Shown: positions 15,001-40,705 of the stretch, one piece after another
How the letters are laid out: each line of letters begins with the position of its first letter
Numbering within the stretch: position 1 is the stretch's first letter
DNA from: Siniperca chuatsi
Lineage: Eukaryota; Chordata; Actinopteri; Centrarchiformes; Sinipercidae
DNA length: 64,000 nt
Assembly: GCF_020085105.1 (NCBI RefSeq)
Contig: NC_058043.1
Span: forward strand, 5,213,667 to 5,277,666
Direction of reading: 5' to 3'
Translations under genes and position numbers: made by a program
The notes under the pieces: generated by a model
The model's database searches: none
Seen by the model: the letters and a program-made list of their open reading frames with translations, nothing else
What the model was told of the DNA's origin: nothing

Positions 15001-18000
15001 ATTTTACAAGACAAATGATCAGTTTCTGTGGTTAAAATTGCTAACAACAGATTATGCGAGTGGAGTTAATTATGAGGGATTTGATCAAACCCTTAGCAGT
15101 TCACTCTCATTGCTCCAAAGTAGATGTCAGGTAGCGAGCTTGGAGTCTCTGGAGAACCACAGTGGTTTGGAACTACACAGATGTAGACAGTTGTTGGCCT
15201 CCATCCACACCTCTCTCCCCTGCCTCCTTAGATCAAGAGACATAGGATCAAACCTCACCTCTGACCCATGAAACCGCTTTACTAGCCTGTACGACCCATG
15301 AGCTAAAGAAAACTAGTGTTGTTTTGTATGATGGCTGGGGTTAGCTAGTTGCCTCAAATCACATTTGATTGGATGATTATGTATAGGCCCCTGAGTGCAG
15401 GATGAGTTATCAATAACACTTAAATGTTTTACAGGAAGAGAAAAAAGTGACTTTGATATATAAATACTTAAAAAAAGATTTATACGTTTGGCATATACTA
15501 AGAGATAACAACAATTAACGCAGGGATGCAGGAGAACAGCTTGCTAACACGAATGTTTCAATGTCAACATGGTAACAGTGGAATGTTATGTACTATACTA
15601 TGTGAAACTCTAAAAGTAAAATTAGAAACTACAACACAAAACTAGGGTTAGGGTCTTTATTAAGATATTTCTCATTGAAATGTTGCAATGAAATGTTTTA
15701 AATTCCACCCAAGCAAAGCTTTAATAAGAAGTGAGATTCAAAGAGTCATGACCTTTTACACCAAAAATCCTTTAACGGGATCTGCATGTTTATGCAACTG
15801 AACCCTATAACCTTGTTGATCCTCACTCTCTGTTTCATATGTGGCAAAAATGCTGCAGTTCTGAGCTTCAACCTCATTACCTGTTTGGTTTTTTTTGGTC
15901 ATGCTGATGAGCAAAGGTTCAACATTGTTGCTGACTGTAAACTGAGGCCTAAATATATTTTATGTAGAATTCAATGGTAAAGTTTGCTTTGTGTGTAATT
16001 TAGGAATAAAAGTCTTTATTATGGTATGCAAATTAGCATTTTATTACATTGTAGATATTAATTTAACTCTCCCTTGTTATACTTATGAAAATACAAAGAC
16101 TTTTTACTTAATGTAATTTCTTTGAAATTTGAGCTTGGATGCAGTTTTCATGGCACAACGATGCAGGGCCACCTGTGGTTTGCACTAGCAGTTGTATTAT
16201 TGACTGTATTTATAATCAGCTTACCAGTAATAAAAGAAAAAAATAATCTTACTGTATAAATAATCCTATTCAGGAGGAAAATATTATTCCCTGTGAGTCA
16301 AATATTTTAAAATCTGAACAGTTGTATTATTAATTGTGAATTGTAGTAAGCTGGCAACAGTGGAATGTTATGTACTATATAGACCTGAGTACACTTCCTT
16401 CCAGTCTCTGAGAGTTTTTAACAGGAATTTAGACTCAAACCCGCAAGACTTGAACCTGATTGGGTGACAGTCTGCTGTGGTCCAGATCAAGACCACTTGA
16501 AACATGCTCTTAAATTAGCTGTAGTATAATGTTTCTACCAGTGGGCTGAGTTTAGCCCCTTCAACATGAGGCTTTGAGTCTTTCACTCCCTGTATTTCTA
16601 GGCTTATGGTATAGTCACTACATTTCCCAGCCACATATTGTAGTTTTCTGGGCAAATTAGGCTGAGCAATAGCACCATTTAGCATGTGAATAGTACTGTA
16701 CATATTCTAGAATATCTTTTATAAAAAAAGATGATTTTGATTTGCTTCAGGCTGTGTATGAATCGGTCCTATACCTCACATCAGTCACATCCTCCCTGAC
16801 CAACACTGCAGTAAAACAGGAGAACCCAAGTAACTGGAAAACCTAATGAGAAAATCTGTCTTTTTATATTTTATTATTCAGTCATTTGTCAAGTTATATT
16901 AATTTTCAGATACATTACACCTGTCAAATTTAGGTTGAAATGTATCTGTGATTCTCCTTGTACTATGCATAGCATAACCAAAAATACTGCTAGTTGGTTT
17001 GAACTTTTAACACTGCATCATATTTCAGCAGTTTTTTGTGCAATTTTAGCGAGCAACAACAGCTTCTGTTACAGGAAACAGTGGAGCCAAAAGTACAGTA
17101 TTTCCTTCTAAAAACTTTTAGTGCAGGGTTTTAGTGTAAAGTTACTGAATATTGTTGAAAATAATATTAAGTGCCTCCCAAAAGCCACATCAATTGAGTC
17201 CCACTCAAGTATCGAAATGTCAAAATCACATGTCGTTTTGAAAGAATGTGTGTGAGGACTTTTACCCACAGAGACACTGAGACAAGGTCTAGTATAGACT
17301 GGAGCAAAGGCCAAGGCTGGGGTTAGAATTAAGGTTGGGCAATGGCTATTTTTAGTACATAGGCACACACACACGTAGAAGACAGTATACTATGTCTTTT
17401 TAATGTTGCATTCTTGTTTATTGCTGCATTTTATGTATGAAAGGTGCTTATTGATACAGGATGTGATATTTGCGCTGTAATGGTTTGAAGTGCTTAATCT
17501 TCAGTTTTAATTATTTCTCACGGATTTCTATGGAATGCCATTTTAGTCAATATTAAATAAATAAATACATAAATATGCCTATGTAATTAATAAATATGCC
17601 TATGCAGTTAATAAATATGCCTATGAAATTAATAAATGAGTCAATATGGCTAAATAAATAGGTTTTTGTTTCATTGGACTTTTATTTCATAATGCCACAT
17701 TTCCATTTGTTCTATTCAAATGAAGGGGACGTGGTTATCTCAGAGCTGCTAGACCAGACACAGCATCAGAGAAGACGGAGGCCATTTTGCAGTTATAATA
17801 CTAATACTAGTACCATGAAATAAATAAATGTGGCATTATGAAATTAAATTCCCATGAAATCCATAAAAATGAAATAAAAACACATTTATTTATTGAATCA
17901 TATTGACTCATTTATTTATTTCATGGCCATATTTATTAATTTCATAGGCTTATTTATGTATTTATTTATTTATTTATTTAATATTGACTAAAATGGCATT

Positions 18001-19225
18001 CCAGAGTTTTCCACAGTTTGAACACCTTGATGCACCAAGAATAATTTGTGCTTTCTCAGTGCGACGGGGCCCTTTTTGGTGCATTTTAGTTTGTGCATTT
18101 CTGCACATCTGTTTGGGGCTCTGGGGTAAAATTTTTGCTGTTGGGCCCCTGTTAACCCCATCACCACCTCATGTTGTCTTTGTATTGTGTATATAACCAA
18201 GTTCCCATTAAATACAGCGCACATAGGAAACTACATATGGCAGCCAACATGACACCATTCTCTAACAGACCTTTAAACTGCATTTGAATTCTACCCGTGC
18301 AAGCAAAGAGCAGATACGTGGCTGCTTAACATACTTAACCAGACCTTATATTTACCTTAGGTAGTTTAATCTGAATACAATGGCCTGTTCAGTTGTCCAT
18401 CTGCCATTCCTGCTTATCTAGCTCCACTAGTCTTACGAATAGCAATTAATTAGCATATCCTCTAGTATTAGAAAGTAGTATTTCCACACCCTTCTCTGAC
18501 CTAACGTACCTTTAAATTGCCTTTGAGTCTTACCCCTGCCAGAGCAAAGAGCAGATTCTCAGCTTTTATATCTACATTGTATCTGCTTAGACTACACTAC
18601 ATTGGCTTGATGGGCATTTTCATCTGAATGCCTCAGGAATATGAACCATGTGAGCACAGGATAAACTAAAATAATTATGGTGTTAAAAGTAGATTTTGAC
18701 ACAGGGCCCCTGTACAAGACAGGGCCACAGGATTGGGAAATAACAAAGGACCTGCTTTAGTTGATATTGCACTTTGGTGATGCAAATTAATCAATTCACC
18801 AAGCTCTTACCATTAACACAGTCAACTTGGGGCCTTTGGGACAGTTGCCTGTTTTGCTTGGTTGGTAATTCAGCCTTGCATTTAATGTTTCCTAATGCAA
18901 ATATGTTACATTATGTTATGGTAAACCACTCTCCAGTTCCAACACACATTATCCTAAGTGTTTCACAATCTCGTCAAATTCATAGAAGACAAACTTGCAG
19001 TAGGCCTACACCAGTCATGTTAGTACAAGTAAGAACCAAGAAAATGTGTTGTAAGTGCTTGTGTAACCTACAATACCTTATTATTCAACCCCAGTATTAT
19101 AAAACAGAATAGGACAACTATATTATTCCTTATTTGCTAACAGGGAAAACACGGAGTCCAGACCATAGGTCCAGACAAAACTTGTTCCAGCTACACATTC
19201 CAAACACTGACGCCCCACGCTGCAC
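15001..19225. other. chmp4b-ahcy intergenic DNA
   Basis: No coding exon was recognised. A MITE lies at 17531-18003. A decayed pair of about 65 bp (near 18268-18335 and 18505-18565, sharing ACCTTTAAA and GCAAAGAGCAGAT) looks like a local duplication. GTGGAATGTTATGTACTATA occurs twice (near 15578 and 16361). Confidence 0.5.
17531..18003. mobile_element. AT-rich MITE with long inverted arms
   Basis: The left end TGGAATGCCATTTTAGTCAA (17531-17550) is repeated inverted at the right end (17984-18003). The arms continue with AATATTAAATAAATAAAT and ATATGCCTATG-type units for over 100 bp each side. The middle (about 17660-17880) is unique and non-coding. No clear target-site duplication. Confidence 0.75.
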
Positions 19226-19485
19226 CTCAAGTTCTCATTGGCTGGCCGTACCACATCATCCGTTATCCAATCAAATCACTCATACGCGGGGCGGGAGCTG
19301 CTGCAGCCAATAGGAATCCAGAGTATATCCGGGTTTGAACCGCCTTGTCGTGTGAACTGGTTTGAATGTGGCTTCGACGATAAAAAGCGAGCCGTCATGT
19401 TTCTGTCCCTCCCTCTCTGTCTCTGTCCGTCGGCTAGGCTGCCGCTGCACTCAACCTCCCCGGAAGAAAACACCATAAGAGAACC
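19226..19485 (+). promoter_or_regulatory. ahcy: ahcy promoter and 5' UTR with CCAAT and GC boxes
   Basis: Two CCAAT motifs (ATCCAATCAA at 19265-19274 and GCCAATAGG at 19306-19314) flank GCGGGGCGGG (19286-19295). This is the usual arrangement of a TATA-less housekeeping promoter and suits a constitutive metabolic enzyme. The start codon context is AACCATGTC. Confidence 0.6.
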
Positions 19486-31308
<11,823 letters not shown>

Positions 31309-32012
31309 GCCCCTTCTCCATCTGGGCAAGTGGAGGAGGAGGTGTGGCTAGAAGGGTGTTGGTGTAGCAAGATTTCGTGCACTTAGTTTGGCCAGGTTGC
31401 ACTATGGGTGCCATTTTGGTTTTGGACTTCCAAATGTCTACTTTTCAGGGATACAGAGACTGTTTTTGTTTGCGTTTTTTTTCCCTCTTAACTAGCCTTC
31501 ATATCAAATGCTAAAGACATTTATTTCACAAGTTGCATCCTGTGTTGATCCAAATGATTTTAGCACGGCTCAAGTTTGGAACCATCGTTCTGCTTTACTA
31601 AAGTGAGATCAAACAGCTGGCATGAAGCTGGACTTTGAAGCCAAAATCGTTGCCCCAGTAAATGGCATCGACACAAAGCAGTATCTGGTCAAAGTCACTA
31701 TCTTTTTATATGGGAGTTTGTGGACATCAGGAGGATGCAAAAGGTTATAAAAGTCTTTTGTTTTGATACACACATCAAACATCCAGCCCTGTATTTCAAC
31801 TGAAAATGTATTAGTTTGGCTCATCACCATCTTATTTTGCTCTGACAAACTGGCACACACCGATATCTTCAGTTCTCTGCCTTCTCTCCTTTCTTTCTCA
31901 TCAATGCTCTTCTGAAACACCATCAAGTGCTACTATGGCTATTAAAGAGATTTTCTCTTGTTGTTTGTCATTCCCTCTCCGTTTATGGAATAATAATAAT
32001 AATAATAATAAA
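31309..32012 (+). terminator. ahcy: ahcy 3' UTR with polyadenylation signals
   Basis: ATTAAA at 31941-31946 and AATAAA at 32007-32012 lie 633 and 699 bp after the stop codon. Either could direct cleavage. The second is embedded in a TAA trinucleotide run (31991-32012). Confidence 0.5.
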
Positions 32013-32049
32013 CCCTGATGCTTTTCTATCTAAGCTCTTCTCTCCGTCT

Positions 32050-33390
32050 TTATCGCGCTGAGAAGTGACAACAGGTTTTTCTTCTGTATCTTAATGAATC
32101 AAGGCAAACAGTTTAGTGGACACTGGCCTTAGTCCAGTGTAGTCACATTAATACTGCCCCTTGTTAGCACTTAATGAAAACTGTACTCGACGCGTGTGTG
32201 AAGACTGTCAATGCTCTTGAAGTGCTAGGTAAGAGGACTGCTGCCAAAGGCACCACCAAAGCACATCATGTTTTTGCCTGGTTTATAAAAACTCTTATTC
32301 TTGCCTCATTTTCTTCCTTTTTATTGTGATTATTTAATTAACTTGAAGGGCCAAAAAGTACAACCTCCCCCCCCCGCCTCTCAGTTCATTTAATTTCTCA
32401 CTGTAGCCAATCAGGGGGAAGTTAAAGTGGTGGCATACGTCCTCAACAGTTACCGCCTGAAGTAGAGTTCAACTGCTTGTAAATGATCGATTTGATGTTG
32501 AAACTGTCAAGTTTGACTGAAAAATAAAAAAAACATGTTGACTCTGGGTTGTTTCTCCTCATGTTGTCGTGTGGTGAGACACATTTTATGATAAAGTGGA
32601 AGTCCTATTCTTGACAGTTTAAAAATGAGAATTTCACACCGAAACCGATACACATGCCGGAACAATTGCAACTTGGCTGTTTTTGTCACTTTCGTTCCTA
32701 TCAGTAATAACATTGTACTCACCAAGTTAATAGCTGAGATCTGGAAACATGGCGACAGCTATAAAGAAGTCAGACAGGTCAGGTAACACAAGCAGTCAGA
32801 CGGTGGTTGGAAACAAATCCCCACATTAGTCCAATTTATTTGGAAGAGAAAACAAAGACTAAATGTATTTCTCAAACTTGTTTAAGGGACCGTTCACCCC
32901 AAAATCAAAACTACATATTTTTCCTCTCGCCTGTAGTGCCGTATATCCATCTAGATTGTTTTGATGTGTGTTGTCAAGTTTTGGAGATACTGTCCCTTAA
33001 CATCCATCAATTTACACACAGACTTTATAGTTCAACTTTTACACAACGTATTTGCCGTAGCGTTGCATGCATACAGTTTCACTGTGTAACAAGGGATTAT
33101 TACAGACATTTCAGGTGTGCACACTTTCAGTTTGACCTCCAAATAAAGTGGTTGAGATCATCTGGAGGAACTGTTGGCTCGTTTCTTGACCCATTGGATG
33201 TCGATGTAGCAATTATCACCACTAATAGAAATGATGAAACTATTAAAAGAAGACAAGAAGTTCTAATACAACTGAATTTCCTTATAAAGAGGATAGAGGT
33301 AGACTTTATTGGGTGAGTTGTAGGCCTAGGGTCCGGGTCAAATCTGCCTTTCTGGGAAAAGCAAGTGATCTAAATACAGAATTAACTAAA
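32050..33390. other. non-coding stretch downstream of ahcy
   Basis: A frame open from 32807 to 33316 has no recognisable family, and its composition matches the surrounding AT-rich DNA. No supported feature. Confidence 0.4.
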
Positions 33391-33397
33391 CATATAT

Positions 33398-33490
33398 ACA
33401 AAGGGGCCTGCTGGTTAAGATGCATGTCATATATACTGTAAATGCAACGTTCTTGGTTTGATACCGGCCGGGGACCTTTGTGTCAGATCC
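33398..33490 (+). mobile_element. tRNA-derived SINE fragment
   Basis: An A-box-like TGGTTAAGATGC (33411-33422) and a B-box-like GGTTTGATACC (33455-33465) are followed by GGCCGGGGACCTTTG. This order is that of tRNA-headed fish SINEs. It is not a functional tRNA gene: the arms are decayed. Confidence 0.65.
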
Positions 33491-33499
33491 TGATGCGTT

Positions 33500-36400
33500 A
33501 GTAGAGGACAGCCTAAACAAAATCAATTGTGGAATTTGCTGTGCAATAGTGTCCCTGCCCTTTTCCCCTGAATGACTGTTTTAATTGGATACATTATTTT
33601 ATGTTGGTGGAGATGGTCTTTGTTTCAGGGGAGTGGCCTACATCTGCTGAAACCCTGGATAAAAACACATTTAAATAAATAGAAAATAGGGGGGGGGGGG
33701 AGATCTGTGGTTCAGTAAAGTGACTTGAGATAGGATGTATATAGTTATACCATATCCATACATAACTATATATATAGTTAGTGTTTTGGCTGTTTTCTTC
33801 TCATTGGCAGCATAACTGAACAAGTGCTCTCATCTTTAACAATATCCTTAGAATCCTTGAGCAAGGCACTGTAGCTGCAGTGAAGTTGAGGAACTGGCAG
33901 GATTTGTGGAAAAAAAGATGGCAAATTTAGGTTTATTTACACCCTGACTGACTATGTGACTATCAGCAATGACCTTGAGTAAAACATCATAATCAGTTGT
34001 AACCAGTTTGTTTAAAAAGCAGACTTTTTCTTAATTCTAAGAAAACATCACTGTTGGCACTGAAATTGTGGACTCTTTTGGGTGATCTGTCTCTGAATTT
34101 ATTTTGAAAAGGAAGCTGCCGCTTGGCCTTACAATCCAAACAGGCCGGGGATCCCCACCAGCTGAACACTTTGATAAGATCATCTACTGTACAAGTCCTC
34201 CAGGCATCAATCAGAGCTTCTATTTTATTATAAAATCAAGTTAGCTGACAAAACACAAACCAGATGTCAGAGCAGCAGATCTGATACAGATGTAAGCACT
34301 TTAAATCATTTAAAGAACCACTCTGAAAGTCTGCTGATTGGATTAAAACTCAGAGGGGAGATGGTAAGACTTCCTATAACCGGATTCAGATAAGGTGACA
34401 CTTTCCAGCAAACAACAGAGGAGGGAGCTCAGCCCATATGATCCAACAGAACAACTGACCGCTGCTTTTAACTTAATGTGTAACTATATGATAAAAGATA
34501 TTTGAATAGAGAGAAATGGGTGATTTTATGTCTGTGTTTGAAACTCAGGGATCAGCATGTTCTTGAGGATATATCCTTAAGCAGGAAGTGGACTTCAGTC
34601 ATTCACCCACTCGATCAATCAGTCATTTGTACAGCACCCTTCATACAGGTTAGTGCGTTGCTTTACAGGTGACTGACAAATGAACAGTGGAAACCAAAAT
34701 GTTAAAACGGTGGGAGATGAATGCAATGTGAATATAATGATGAAAGTGAAATAGAAAAAAACAAATATAAGATAAGATAACTGACTAAAAGGAATAAAAA
34801 CGTTTTACTCTAAAGGTAGGTTTGGTTCAGTCTGGTGATATTCTTAAAACTTAAAAAAAAACCACCCCACAATGACAGACTCAATTTAATCCGCCACTGA
34901 AAATAATCCCCAACGAATGCATTGTTTTCTCCTGTTTAAATAATGTTTGCTAAAAACTACAGTGCCCAGCTTTATAAAAAAAACTGTGTATTTGTGAGCT
35001 GTTTTTAAAGATTTAGATATTCAGCAGGAACCAGTGGGCTTGGAGCTGAGAGCCACAGACAGGGTAGGGAAGTCAGAAAGTAATGAGAGACGGACTAACG
35101 CGTTGTTGGTTTTGGTCTTTTCGTGGGATTTAATGACGATAAGAAAAAATCCTTTAGGTTTTACATTTAAAAACATCGCTTTTCAAAGTTCTGGTTCTCT
35201 ATACCAGTACCTTCAGAGCTGCCCAAGTGAAACACAAAAACATAAAAAAGACCAGGTGACTAATGATTGTCATTCTGCTTGGTGTCACAACAAGATAAAC
35301 AATTTTTTTACGCGTGTGACATTTAGTGTCAGTGGTTAATGGCATGATTGGGTCCCTTATGTTTTAATACAAAACGTTAAATGGCAGCACCACAAGTAAA
35401 TAAATAGATAAATGTACTGAATGTACAGCATCTTACACACTCTGCAGTCATCAGCTTTGTTACACTACACACCTTTCACCAGCAGATGACAGTGTGTGTT
35501 CTCTAATCTCGGTATACTGAGATTGTGCGCCATCATGGACAGTGTGTTGTAAACCACAATGTCTCAAAAACTTTCATTTAGACGTCATCAGCAACAATCA
35601 CATTCAATGAGTTTGTTATATCGTATCCTGTGTGTTGTCCAGGGTGCACTCGTTTAAAGACTTGTGGTTACAAGTCATGTACATGTTGTATGAGAATTGA
35701 AATTGGGTTTGGAAGAATGTACTGCTGGAAATGTCAGCAGGATTAGACATTAGATGCTTTATAACATCAAAATTTCAGGACACAATCAATGAATTTGAAT
35801 GGTTGCCATCAACAGATTTTTATTGTGGAGGTGAAGTAAATCTGTGTGGAGCTTTTTATGTGGAGTTAAACTTTTGATACACAAATATGTGCCACTGACC
35901 AATTAGAAACCGCCTTGACAGTGTTGACCTTCGAGGGAACGGAGAGCCGGAGAGTCCAAAATACAGGAAAGTATGACGTGATCCAAAAAGGTCGAAGCGA
36001 CACAGTCTGCACTTAATCAGACAGGAGGGCAAATGTGTTCCCTTTAATTAACAGTTACTGTCTGGTTGGCGACCAAGAACACAAGTGGACACCTACATCA
36101 CCAAACTACCAGCATCACCTATTTCAAGAAGACACGTCAAGATTTTTAAAACTAAAATAAACTACGGGTTTTGACTTTGAAGTGAACCTATGTAACTTCG
36201 GTGACAAAAGTGGTAATCAAAGTGGTACAACTGTAGCACTAGAGGAAAAGAGTTGTTAAGTCAGCAAACTGACTCAGTATTATAAGCACTATCTGTCACA
36301 GTTTGTGAACATTAGCTAACATTAGCCACCATAAGCTTGTGGTCATACCAAACCAAGTAAGACTGTAGCAGCAAAACTCCTGAGTGTATTTAATTGAGCA

Positions 36401-38060
36401 TGAGTATGTTTTATTGTTTCTGAATTAATTTCATTTATAAGAGGAAGAATGTGTTATTGCTTCTTCAAAAGTGACACAGTCTCACTTTAAATGCTGCAAT
36501 GGTTTGATTAAAACAGTGATGTCACTTCAAGCTGGGTCGGAGCAAAACTGTGGCGTTCCTCAGCTACCATTTCCATCTGTTTGGACCTCAGTTTGTTCTC
36601 CTGTCTGTGGTCTGTTTTTTTTTAAACCTGGAACTGCCATGTCATCCTGTTATTTGAGTCCAAATTCACCTTTTATTTGTGGCTGAAGTAAAACACTCAG
36701 CGATTGCTCTGCCTCATATTCCCTGCACTGAAAAACCAGATAATAATTCATCACAAGAAGAACCTCTGGCTCAAAACGGCAAAATCTCACCTCACTGAGA
36801 AGACTGAATATGTGTCATCTAATGAGAGAAGTGCAGTGTGATTTGCAACAAGGATTAAACAACCCTGCTCGCTCGACTCCTCCCAACTTAATATTTCATC
36901 TTAAGCCTGTGATTTTGTCATTTTATTTTACAAGCCCTGTTTCACTTGTATTGACCTAAATATGAAATACAATCAAGTCAACTTCTCTGCTTCAGAGCAA
37001 TAAGTAGAAAGCTGTGCGATGTGATCACACCCTTCACGGCCATTTATCATCTTGAATTTACTGTTGAAGCCCCGCCTCAGTTCTTCACTTACAGACGCCA
37101 TTTAGTGTAGAAATAAAACTTCACAAATCTTTTTAACAAGATAATGGCAATCCACTATGATAGAGAACATACTGCTATAGACAATGATACCAGAACAAAG
37201 ATTTTGTTGAATAAACAAAAAGCTACTAAAAGGTTAAAAATAAGATCCGATGATCCAGAGGCATGCTGGACCTTAAAAGTCTGCTGTAAGGCAAAAACCC
37301 CTGCTTTTTTTTCCTCGGCTTGCACAGTTTGTCCTGTTACTCCTCTGCTCATTCAATCTTTCCTTTTTTCACTTTTAAATGTTTATTATTCTTAGTTTAG
37401 AAAAGCTGCAGTGAGACGTTGGAATGTTTCCGCTGTAAAGCACCATAAAGTTGCTAAGAACTTGATGCAGGAAAATAATGACATAACTTGGTTTGGGGGA
37501 CAGGTTTCCTTTGCCAGAACCAACAACTGGGTGATCTGTTTGGCTTAATAAAATCAGCAGCTTCCCTCCCCAGGGACAACACAACACAACACAACATTAC
37601 AACAAAGGAAAGAAAGAAAGAAAGAAAACAAGGATCTCCAGAACATCCATGGACACGTCAGAGTGCTATAATCATGATATTTATTTAGGGAGTCTTGTGG
37701 AGATGTTTACCTGTTGGACTCTCTGCCAGTCAGCGCCTGATTATTTAAAGACACACCTGACGGCAATTAAGCACAGAGCGAATCTGATGAAGCAACATGC
37801 AAAACGCGTAGTCCGCTCCTGTTTTTTTTTTAATGTAATGATGGTCACTGCTTAAGACCAGTTAAACTGCCAGTTATGTTTCATATTGCAATTCAGTGGA
37901 CTAAAAGCACGAGTTATACAGTGCACTGGAGAAAGAGCCTGGAAATAGTGCTCCTTTTCTATTTATCAAATCGAAAATCAATTCTGAATTGAATTGTGGG
38001 ATTCCCAAAGACACCCCCCCCCCCAACCAGGTTGCCGATTTTAAGTCTGACATAAGTCTA
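33500..38060. other. gene-free stretch
   Basis: No coding exon, RNA gene or complete mobile element was recognised. Poly-G/C runs, a GAAA run (37610-37627) and AT-rich DNA only. Confidence 0.4.
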
Positions 38061-38080
38061 ATTTAATAATACAGTAAAAA

Positions 38081-38250
38081 TAAGACGGTGTAGTCCCTCA
38101 TTCGTCCAGGAGTGTTCTATCGTAGAAAAGGTTTCAGTCGTAGTCATCTGGACACTGTTTTCAGAATCAAGACGTTTCGGCTCCCATCCTGCCGAAACGT
38201 CTTGATTCTGAAAACAGTGTCCAGATGACCACGACTGAAACCTTTTCTAC
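38081..38250. mobile_element. 170-bp fold-back element related to the Penelope-like copies
   Basis: Two 60-base arms (38122-38181 and 38191-38250) are near-perfect inverted copies around a 9-base loop, after a 41-base outer segment starting TAAGACGGTGTAG. The sequence equals the terminal repeats of the element at 56125-57069 with the interior absent. AATACAGTAAAAA occurs on both sides (38068-38080 and 38251-38263), a 13-bp target-site duplication. Confidence 0.8.
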
Positions 38251-40539
38251 AATACAGTAAAAACATCAATGAAATCAAATCAAGTTCAATCATACACATT
38301 ACAACGTCTAGTGAAATTCGTTTGCATTCAACCCATCCAAAGTATTATGAGCAGTGGGCAGCCACTTTGCAATGTCTGGGTAACATGAGGCACAAACTGA
38401 ACTACATCCTCGGGCTCCTTAGCTTGTGGGACAATGCGGTCATAAAGCCATTAGTCACCTAACAGCATCACCATGGTGTTGTGTGGCAGCCGAGGTTTGG
38501 CTGATGGGATTCAGGAGGCTGATGACATCGATGCTTTGTTCACACTGCAGGACTTCATTTTCAACTCTTGTCCAGTGGTCATATGTAATTTTTTCCAGGA
38601 TGACTCTTCTAGCATGAAACCCACAGCTGACACTAATATGAAGTGAAAATCGTGTTAAAATGACAGAAGAACCATCATAACAGATGTCGCATCTGCTTTG
38701 GAATCGGTGCTTCTCCAGCCCTCTCAGCTTTGACAGTTTTTGTCTTATAAAATATAAATATCCCAGTGAGAAGTGTCTTTGCCTCAGTTTCACACTAAGA
38801 AACAAAATAACAGAATACTTAAAAGTGCCTGACTCTGGCACATTGTGATTATGACTCAGGACATAAAAATGCTGCCTGGTTCAACTTTTATGACCCCTTG
38901 TTTTTTTGAGTACATCCGCACTGATGTCAAGTTCAACTTTGGTGAATTGTGTCATCCAGATTGCACCAATTGCAACTTGTCTTCTTGACTGACCTCTGAG
39001 GGGACAGAGCCAAAGAACACAAACCGGAGGAAGCTATCCTATTAGCCGTGTCTGACCATCAATTTTTATACAACCCTGCTCTGCCGTCTCTTGAAGAAGG
39101 AGAGGGGAACAGATAGCATGGAAACACATGCACACACTGCACACCCAGGGCACTGTTCATGTCACTTTTAGTAAACAAGGGGGTAACGAGAGTAAAATCA
39201 GAATCAGATTCAGGAATTAAAAAGTAAATAGTATATTAAAAAAAGGATGGCCTGAAATATAGTTTCCATTGACCCCCTTTTGTTCAGTGTAATTGCCTGT
39301 TTTATGACTTAGAGAGAAATATAAAAGGGGAGAACTGGATCCTGTTAACAGGATTTTTTGTAACTGTTTTGTTTTGTTTCTGATGTGTTGTTGTGGGTGT
39401 ATTTTACTTTATCAGTGGTGACAATTGGCCTGGCAGAAATCATCAGTCCACCCCACTGATCCCAAAAGTAGTCTCCGAAAAGCATCATATTCCACATGCT
39501 GCTGTTTGATCTGTGCTGCGGCATCGTATGAGTTTTCTCTACTGGACAGCTGCTTTTTATGTGTTGTTTTTTCTGACATTGTTGATCCCGAGTGGCGCCG
39601 TCCACTGCATTACAGTCTCTCTGTTGGCTGTTCATTGTTTTTAAGATCCAATATATATATTTATTGTGTCATCAATCATCTTTTCTCGTCTGGATTATCT
39701 GCCACCAGTCCTTCAAGGCCTATAAAAACTAAATTGTTTATTTTACAATTGGATTCCATTCATATTATTGGCTTTATTCCAACAGCATTGCCTGTAGCTC
39801 TTTTTCAGCCCTTAAAGTTTACCAGACCTTTGCATGAGCCTCCGCTGATATCTGGATTTTTAATTTTTTTATTTCTGACTCAATAAATAACACTGTTTGC
39901 ATCACATCTAGTCTGGGAAACTCCATACACTCATGCTGCCGTGCTAAAGATGCACAGAGACAGTACTTTGTAGGCTTACGTTACAGTTTGAAGGCAGAAT
40001 GTCAGGTGAGTTTTAGCTCCTCGAAGCTGCACCAATCAGTACACTCAGGCTAAAACTCATAGAGAGAGAGGTTCTGATTCAACTGTATGATAATTTTGGA
40101 GGCTGCAGTTTGTGCTGTTGAACTGCATTCCATTATACAGAGAGGTGTTTCTGTTATTTAGAATACAGTCATGTATATAAATGAGGTGGACGAAGCACCT
40201 TTCAGTGTGTTGTTTTTTTCCCATCTTCCAGATACCCTTTTATTTCCATTCATTTTAGTACAATATGAAACACAAATAGCAGACTGTGTGGTTTTGTTAA
40301 GTTATTCTATAATTGCACAGTAAAACAGTTGTAAGTGCAGGTTGATTTGATAAGTCAGCGCTGCATGATCTCTCAATGATCCTGTAACTCATAGCAGAAT
40401 TCAAGAGTCTGCTTACAGATTTTCTTACAGTACAGAAATGAATAGAAGCCAGTGACGACATGGAAGCTCAGAAATCTAAAACATATCAGCATTCATTGCA
40501 AAATGGTTAGCTGTGATGTGTATGTCTGTTTAATTGAAT

Positions 40540-40705
40540 ACATTTATCAATCTGTTTATAAAATGTCAGAAAATAGTAAAAGAGCTCGTCACAAGTTCTC
40601 AGAACCTTTGGGGAAATCCTCAAATTGCTTGTTTTGTCCGGCCAATGATATAAAACAGAGTCACATTGTAAACGATGATGATCTTTTGATCAACTAATTG
40701 AAAAC
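40540..40705 (-). repeat. dispersed repeat family, copy 3 (reverse orientation)
   Basis: TAAAATGTCAGAAAATAGTA and the TTTGGGGAAATCCTCAAATTG-type segment correspond, in reverse, to the copies at 9420, 30655 and 51045. Confidence 0.45.

Noticed and set aside
33398..33490. Functional tRNA gene
   Set aside because: A- and B-box-like words are present but the arms do not pair well, and the downstream context is that of a SINE.
39425..39886. 153-codon plus-strand frame
   Set aside because: Low-complexity, Phe/Leu/Ser-rich translation with no family; a short out-of-frame LINE-like trace lies inside it.
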